DNA of 64,000 bases, taken from positions 1 through 64,000 of the forward strand of contig NZ_JAAVVE010000009.1 of the NCBI RefSeq assembly GCF_018449795.1, in the 5' to 3' direction. A program made the position numbers and the translations under genes. The first letter of the stretch is position 1, and every line of letters starts with the position of its first letter. Source of the stretch: Sphingomonas sp. dw_22. GTDB taxonomy: Bacteria; Pseudomonadota; Alphaproteobacteria; Sphingomonadales; Sphingomonadaceae. The notes under the pieces are model-generated. The model ran no database searches. It had not been told where the DNA came from and saw nothing but the letters and a program-made list of their open reading frames with translations. Positions 60,604 through 64,000 of this stretch are shown here, piece after piece.

Positions 60604-63348
60604 TCAGAAGCGTGAGCGGAGCGTCACGCCGTAAGTCCGCGGTTCGGACAGATAGGAGGAGAAGACCTGCGATCCGCCCGGATAGCCCGGCGTCGGCGTC
60701 GTGCTTACCGCCTGGAACGGCGAGCTGAAGCCGACCTGCATGTAATTGGCCTTGGTCAAATTCTGCCCCCACACCTCCAGCGACCAGAGCTGATCCTCGC
60801 TGCTGATGCCGATGCGGCCGTTGACCACCACGAAGCTGTCCTGCTCCTTCTGCGGAAACAGGTCGGAGCCGGTGTTGTAGTCGTCCGAAAGCCGCGCATC
60901 GATATAGGCGAGGCCGCGCAGGTTGCGCCCGATCGAGGGCGTCCAGGCGAAGGAGCTGGTCACCACGAACTCCGGCGCGTTCGACATGTTGTCGCCCGGC
61001 AGCAGCCGCAGCGCCGGATCGAGCGGCACGCCGGTCTTCGATCCCACCAGATTGTCGGCATAGCGCGTATCGGCATAGGTCATGCCGAAATTGGCGTGGA
61101 CTTCGCGCACGGGGTTCACCCCGATCTCGATCTCGACGCCCTTGGAGACCACGCCCGGCTTGGTCTTGCCGGTGCAGGCGCCCGTCGTCGGGCTCAGGTC
61201 GCGATCGCCGCCGTTCAGGTCGTCGGCGCAGCCGTTGATATTCTGCACCAGATAGACCGTGCCGTTGAACGTGTTGAGCTGGAAGTTGCTGAATTCCTGC
61301 CGGAACGCCGCGAGGTTCAGGTTGAAGCTGCGCGTGCTGTATTTCAGCCCGATCTCATAGGCATCGACGGTCTCCTCGTCGAACTGGAGCACATCGGCAT
61401 AATAGGCCGCATTGGCCGTGCTCACCGGGAAGATCGGCAGCGGTTGGGCCGGGTTCGGGTTCTTGAACGCCGAACGGTCCAGATTGAAGCCGCCGGCCTT
61501 ATAGCCCCGCGAAAAGCTGCCATAGACGAGCAAATCGTCGATCGGCTTCCATGAGAGGATCGCGGTGCCGGTGAACCGATCCTCCTTGCGCTTGTCGCCC
61601 AGCGTCAGCGCATCGAGCGCCGAGGACGACCCGCCCTGGCACGTCAGCGTGATGATGCCCCCGGCCAGCGGCTGCAGCGCCGGCACGGCCATGAAGGGCA
61701 GCAAAGCCGCCTGCTGCTCCGGACAGACCCCGTTGCTGTTATGGAAATTCGCGTCGAGCGTCTTGGTCTCGTTGGTGTAGCGCAGGCCCAGCGTCAGATC
61801 GACGGTCTTGGTCAGATGCACGATATTGTGCGTGAAAAAGGCGAAATTCTCGCTGGTCTGGTTGAAGTTCGCGGTGTCGTCGCCGACGTCGCGCACCGTG
61901 TCGAGCCGCTGGAGCCCGCCCACCATCGCCGCGCCCGCCGCGCCCAGCGGCCCCGTCGGGCTGCGCAGGAAATCGGCACCGGTCGGGCTCAAACAGCCCG
62001 CCTGCCCGGGCGCATAAAAGGGATTGAACGAGCCATAGACGATGCGGCAGCTCGCGAAACGCCCATAATCGTCGCCGAACTTGAGCTCGGACTTGGTGAC
62101 CAGATCCTCATGCGCGTAATAGCCGCCGACCAGCCAGTCGAGCCGATCGCCGAACGCCTTGCCCTGGAAGCGCAGCTCCTGCGAGAAGGTCTTGAACTCG
62201 CGGCCGCTGCCCGGCCCGAAATAGAGGATGTCGGCCAGCCCGTAATCGGCGTCCGCCGCCTGATATGAGCTGTAGTTGCGATAGGCGCTGATCGACGTCA
62301 CCTGGACATTGCCCAGGCTCCAGTCGATCTCGCCCGAGAAACCGTAGTCCTTGGTCGTGCCGGCATAGCTGCGATTGGGCGAGATCGCGATGCGCCGCGA
62401 ATAGGCGTCGTTCGCCGCCGGGAAATATTGCGCGAAGGTCGTGCCGGTGATGCCCGTCAACACGGTCGCCACCGAGCTGGTCGGCGTGATCAGCCCGGCA
62501 TTGGCCGGCGCCACGTCGGCGGTGGCATAGATCGCCGCGCAGCAATCCTCCTTGCGATAGCTGTAATCGGCGATCAGCCGGATCGAGAGGTCGACGCTCG
62601 GCTGGTACAGCGCCTGTCCGCGGATCAGGTAGCGGTCGCGATTGTTGACGTCATAGCCGGTGTTGACGTCCTTGTTATAGCCGTCGCGCTTGGCATAGAG
62701 CCCGTCCAGCCGCAGCGCGAGCTGCTCGCTCACCGGCCCGGTGATCGCGCCCTGGAAGCGCAGATAATCGTAATTGCCATAGGTCGCCTCGGCCATGCCG
62801 CCGAACTCGAACTGCGGGCCCTTGGTGACGATATTGAGCATGCCAGCCGAAGCGTTGCGCCCGCCCAGCGTCCCCTGCGGCCCGCGCAGCACCTCGACGC
62901 GCTCGATCTCGCCCAGATCGTTGAGGCCGAGCCCCGTGCGCGAGCGATAGACCCCGTCGATGAAGGTCGCGACCGAGCTTTCCAGCCCCGGATTGTCTCC
63001 CACCGTGCCCACGCCGCGGATGCGGGCCGAGGCATTGGCCTCGCTGCCGGTCGAGGAGACGAGCAGCGAGGGCGCCACCTGGTTCAGCGCGCGGATATCG
63101 GTCGCGCCGGTGCGCTCCAGCGTCTCGGCGCTGACCGCCGACACCGCGAGCGGCACATCGGCGAGCACCTGGGCGCGCCCCTGCGCCGTCACGACGATCT
63201 CGTTGGGATCGCGCACGTCCTGGTCGTTCCCCGCCTGCGTGTCCGACGGGGCTTCCGCCTGGCTGTCCTGGGCATAGGCGGGCGCCGCAAGCGCGATCAT
63301 CATCGCCGGCACCGCACAGGCCGACATAAGGCGTAGCCGCATCATCAT
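60604..63348 (-). CDS. TonB-dependent receptor
   Basis: The ATG that follows ATAGGAG opens a signal peptide (MMMRLRLMSACAVPAMMIALA ends at AYAQ), giving 914 residues. The mature N-terminus has the TonB box-like DPNEIVVTAQG and a plug domain (RIRGVGTVGDNPGLESSVAT and VEVLRGPQGTLGGRNASAG); the rest is a 22-strand barrel ending in aromatic RSRF. There is no N-terminal signalling domain. This type imports large or hydrophobic compounds across the outer membrane. It probably brings in the substrate used by the nearby catabolic genes. Confidence 0.92.
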   Translation of the reverse strand: MMMRLRLMSACAVPAMMIALAAPAYAQDSQAEAPSDTQAGNDQDVRDPNEIVVTAQGRAQVLADVPLAVSAVSAETLERTGATDIRALNQVAPSLLVSSTGSEANASARIRGVGTVGDNPGLESSVATFIDGVYRSRTGLGLNDLGEIERVEVLRGPQGTLGGRNASAGMLNIVTKGPQFEFGGMAEATYGNYDYLRFQGAITGPVSEQLALRLDGLYAKRDGYNKDVNTGYDVNNRDRYLIRGQALYQPSVDLSIRLIADYSYRKEDCCAAIYATADVAPANAGLITPTSSVATVLTGITGTTFAQYFPAANDAYSRRIAISPNRSYAGTTKDYGFSGEIDWSLGNVQVTSISAYRNYSSYQAADADYGLADILYFGPGSGREFKTFSQELRFQGKAFGDRLDWLVGGYYAHEDLVTKSELKFGDDYGRFASCRIVYGSFNPFYAPGQAGCLSPTGADFLRSPTGPLGAAGAAMVGGLQRLDTVRDVGDDTANFNQTSENFAFFTHNIVHLTKTVDLTLGLRYTNETKTLDANFHNSNGVCPEQQAALLPFMAVPALQPLAGGIITLTCQGGSSSALDALTLGDKRKEDRFTGTAILSWKPIDDLLVYGSFSRGYKAGGFNLDRSAFKNPNPAQPLPIFPVSTANAAYYADVLQFDEETVDAYEIGLKYSTRSFNLNLAAFRQEFSNFQLNTFNGTVYLVQNINGCADDLNGGDRDLSPTTGACTGKTKPGVVSKGVEIEIGVNPVREVHANFGMTYADTRYADNLVGSKTGVPLDPALRLLPGDNMSNAPEFVVTSSFAWTPSIGRNLRGLAYIDARLSDDYNTGSDLFPQKEQDSFVVVNGRIGISSEDQLWSLEVWGQNLTKANYMQVGFSSPFQAVSTTPTPGYPGGSQVFSSYLSEPRTYGVTLRSRF

Positions 63349-63397
63349 CTCATCTCCTATGGGCCAGAGCACTTGGCGGCTCCATACCCTATCCTCG

Positions 63398-63426
63398 AAT
63401 ACAGCCGGTTCGCTCTTAGACGTCAA
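63398..63426 (-). promoter_or_regulatory. Putative promoter of the TonB-dependent receptor
   Basis: TTGACG (63426-63421) and TGTATT (63403-63398) lie 17 bases apart on the minus strand, about 50 bases before the start codon. The -35 is a good match to TTGACA and the -10 matches TATAAT in four of six positions. Confidence 0.45.
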
Positions 63427-63547
63427 GCAGAACAAAAGTTGCAAAACGGGACTGGCCTGCAGGTGTTGCGCAAATGCCATAGCGGCGTCGCTGCGCAGCA
63501 AACCCGCGCGCGCATCCGGAGCGCCCCTCACCCACTCCCATCGTTCC

Positions 63548-63570
63548 CGCAAAAGCCGGGATGACGGTTC
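63548..63570. repeat. Solo arm of a family-A repeat
   Basis: CGCAAAAGCCGGGATGACGG resembles the right arm of the family-A elements (GCGAAGGCCGGGATGACG) but has no partner nearby. It lies between the acyl-CoA dehydrogenase and receptor genes and may be a remnant. Confidence 0.4.
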
Positions 63571-63592
63571 CAGAAGGGAGCGCGCCGCCCGC

Positions 63593-64000
63593 TCAATAGC
63601 CGTTCAGCCGCGCGAAGCGGTCGCGGTGCCAGGACGCATTGCCCCACATCGCCTCGAGCACGCGCGCACGCTTGAGGTAGAAGCCGGCATCATGCTCGTC
63701 GGTCATGCCGATGCCGCCATGGAGCTGGATCATCTCGCGGCTGACGAGATGCAGCGTCTCGCCCGCCACCGCCTTGGCGAGGCTCACCGCCTGGCTCACA
63801 TCCGGCCGCCCGGCATCGATCGCCTCGAACGCACCCTCCACCGCCGATCGCATCAGCTCCAGCTCGGTGAACATCTTCGCCATGCGGTGCTGGAGCGCCT
63901 GGAACGAGGCGAGCACCTGCCCGAACTGCACGCGCGTCTTCAGATAGTCGTTGGTCTGGGCAAAGGCGGCTTCGGCCATGCCCAGCATCTCGGCGCAATT
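63593..64000 (-). CDS. Acyl-CoA dehydrogenase, partial (cut at window end)
   Basis: The visible 136 residues are the C-terminal part of an acyl-CoA dehydrogenase: FGQVLASFQALQHRMAK, then LHGGIGMTDEHDAGFYLKRA and a short ending ARLNGY. The frame continues past the window end, so the start is not seen. Like the 368-residue subunit at 50218, it lacks the YEGT region, so it may be the smaller subunit of a heteromeric enzyme. The gene is upstream of the receptor on the same strand with about 245 bases between. Confidence 0.88.
   Translation of the reverse strand, partial: NCAEMLGMAEAAFAQTNDYLKTRVQFGQVLASFQALQHRMAKMFTELELMRSAVEGAFEAIDAGRPDVSQAVSLAKAVAGETLHLVSREMIQLHGGIGMTDEHDAGFYLKRARVLEAMWGNASWHRDRFARLNGY

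Overview
The window reads as a chromosomal segment of a high-GC alphaproteobacterium, most likely Sphingomonas or a close relative in the Sphingomonadaceae. This rests on gene content and order: a 14-gene nuo cluster followed by birA, coaX, an RNase J gene and a DUF1467 gene; zapA–6S RNA–5-formyltetrahydrofolate cyclo-ligase; a class I DhnA-type aldolase next to pgk, gap and tkt; and a TonB-dependent receptor among acyl-CoA catabolic genes. I see no prophage, insertion sequence, CRISPR array or rRNA operon.

Region 1 (1-7.5 kb) holds a membrane glycosyltransferase, a CoxE-like VWA protein, a secreted protein of unknown function, a degenerate HPt protein, a large two-TM coiled-coil protein and a retropepsin-like protein. 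Region 2 (7.2-25.7 kb, all minus strand) is one long, tightly coupled operon: nuoA-B-C-D-E-(57-aa membrane ORF)-F-G-H-I-J-K-L-M-N, then birA, coaX, rnj and a DUF1467 gene. It encodes respiratory complex I, with cofactor and RNA-processing genes downstream. A Fur-like palindrome lies upstream of nuoA. Region 3 (25.8-31.4 kb) carries suhB, efp, two cell-wall enzymes (M23 and YkuD), thiE, an O-methyltransferase and small proteins.

Region 4 (31.4-38.6 kb) is a central-carbon cluster, tkt-gap-pgk-(candidate sRNA)-fbaB, on the minus strand. Divergent from it are a small coiled-coil gene, zapA, 6S RNA, the formyltetrahydrofolate cyclo-ligase gene and a DUF2842 gene. Region 5 (38.6-43.5 kb) has a PRC-barrel protein, a lipoprotein, tRNA-Asp, an AI-2E-type permease, glycerol kinase and an unknown small protein.

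Region 6 (43.6-64 kb) is a catabolic island for CoA-linked substrates. The first part has an acyl-CoA ligase, a serine hydrolase, a FadB-like bifunctional enzyme, a pair of unequal acyl-CoA dehydrogenases and a TesB thioesterase. The second part is an operon of two SDRs, an ACAD10/11- or LvaA-type kinase, a zinc alcohol dehydrogenase and an ACAD11/LvaC-type dehydrogenase. A gene for a protein with two fused TetR units diverges from it, and a palindrome that could be its operator lies between. A TonB-dependent receptor and another acyl-CoA dehydrogenase (cut by the window end) follow. I infer uptake and beta-oxidation of a hydrophobic or hydroxylated acid, with 4-hydroxyacyl-CoA intermediates handled by phosphorylation and elimination.

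Two families of inverted-repeat elements are scattered at gene junctions, including inside the nuo, pgk-gap and acyl-CoA operons. The best leads are the kinase/dehydrogenase operon with its double-TetR regulator, the structured sRNA candidate after pgk, the 57-aa ORF inside nuo, the missing standard start codon of birA, and a T6 frameshift in a signal peptide at 53487-53492.
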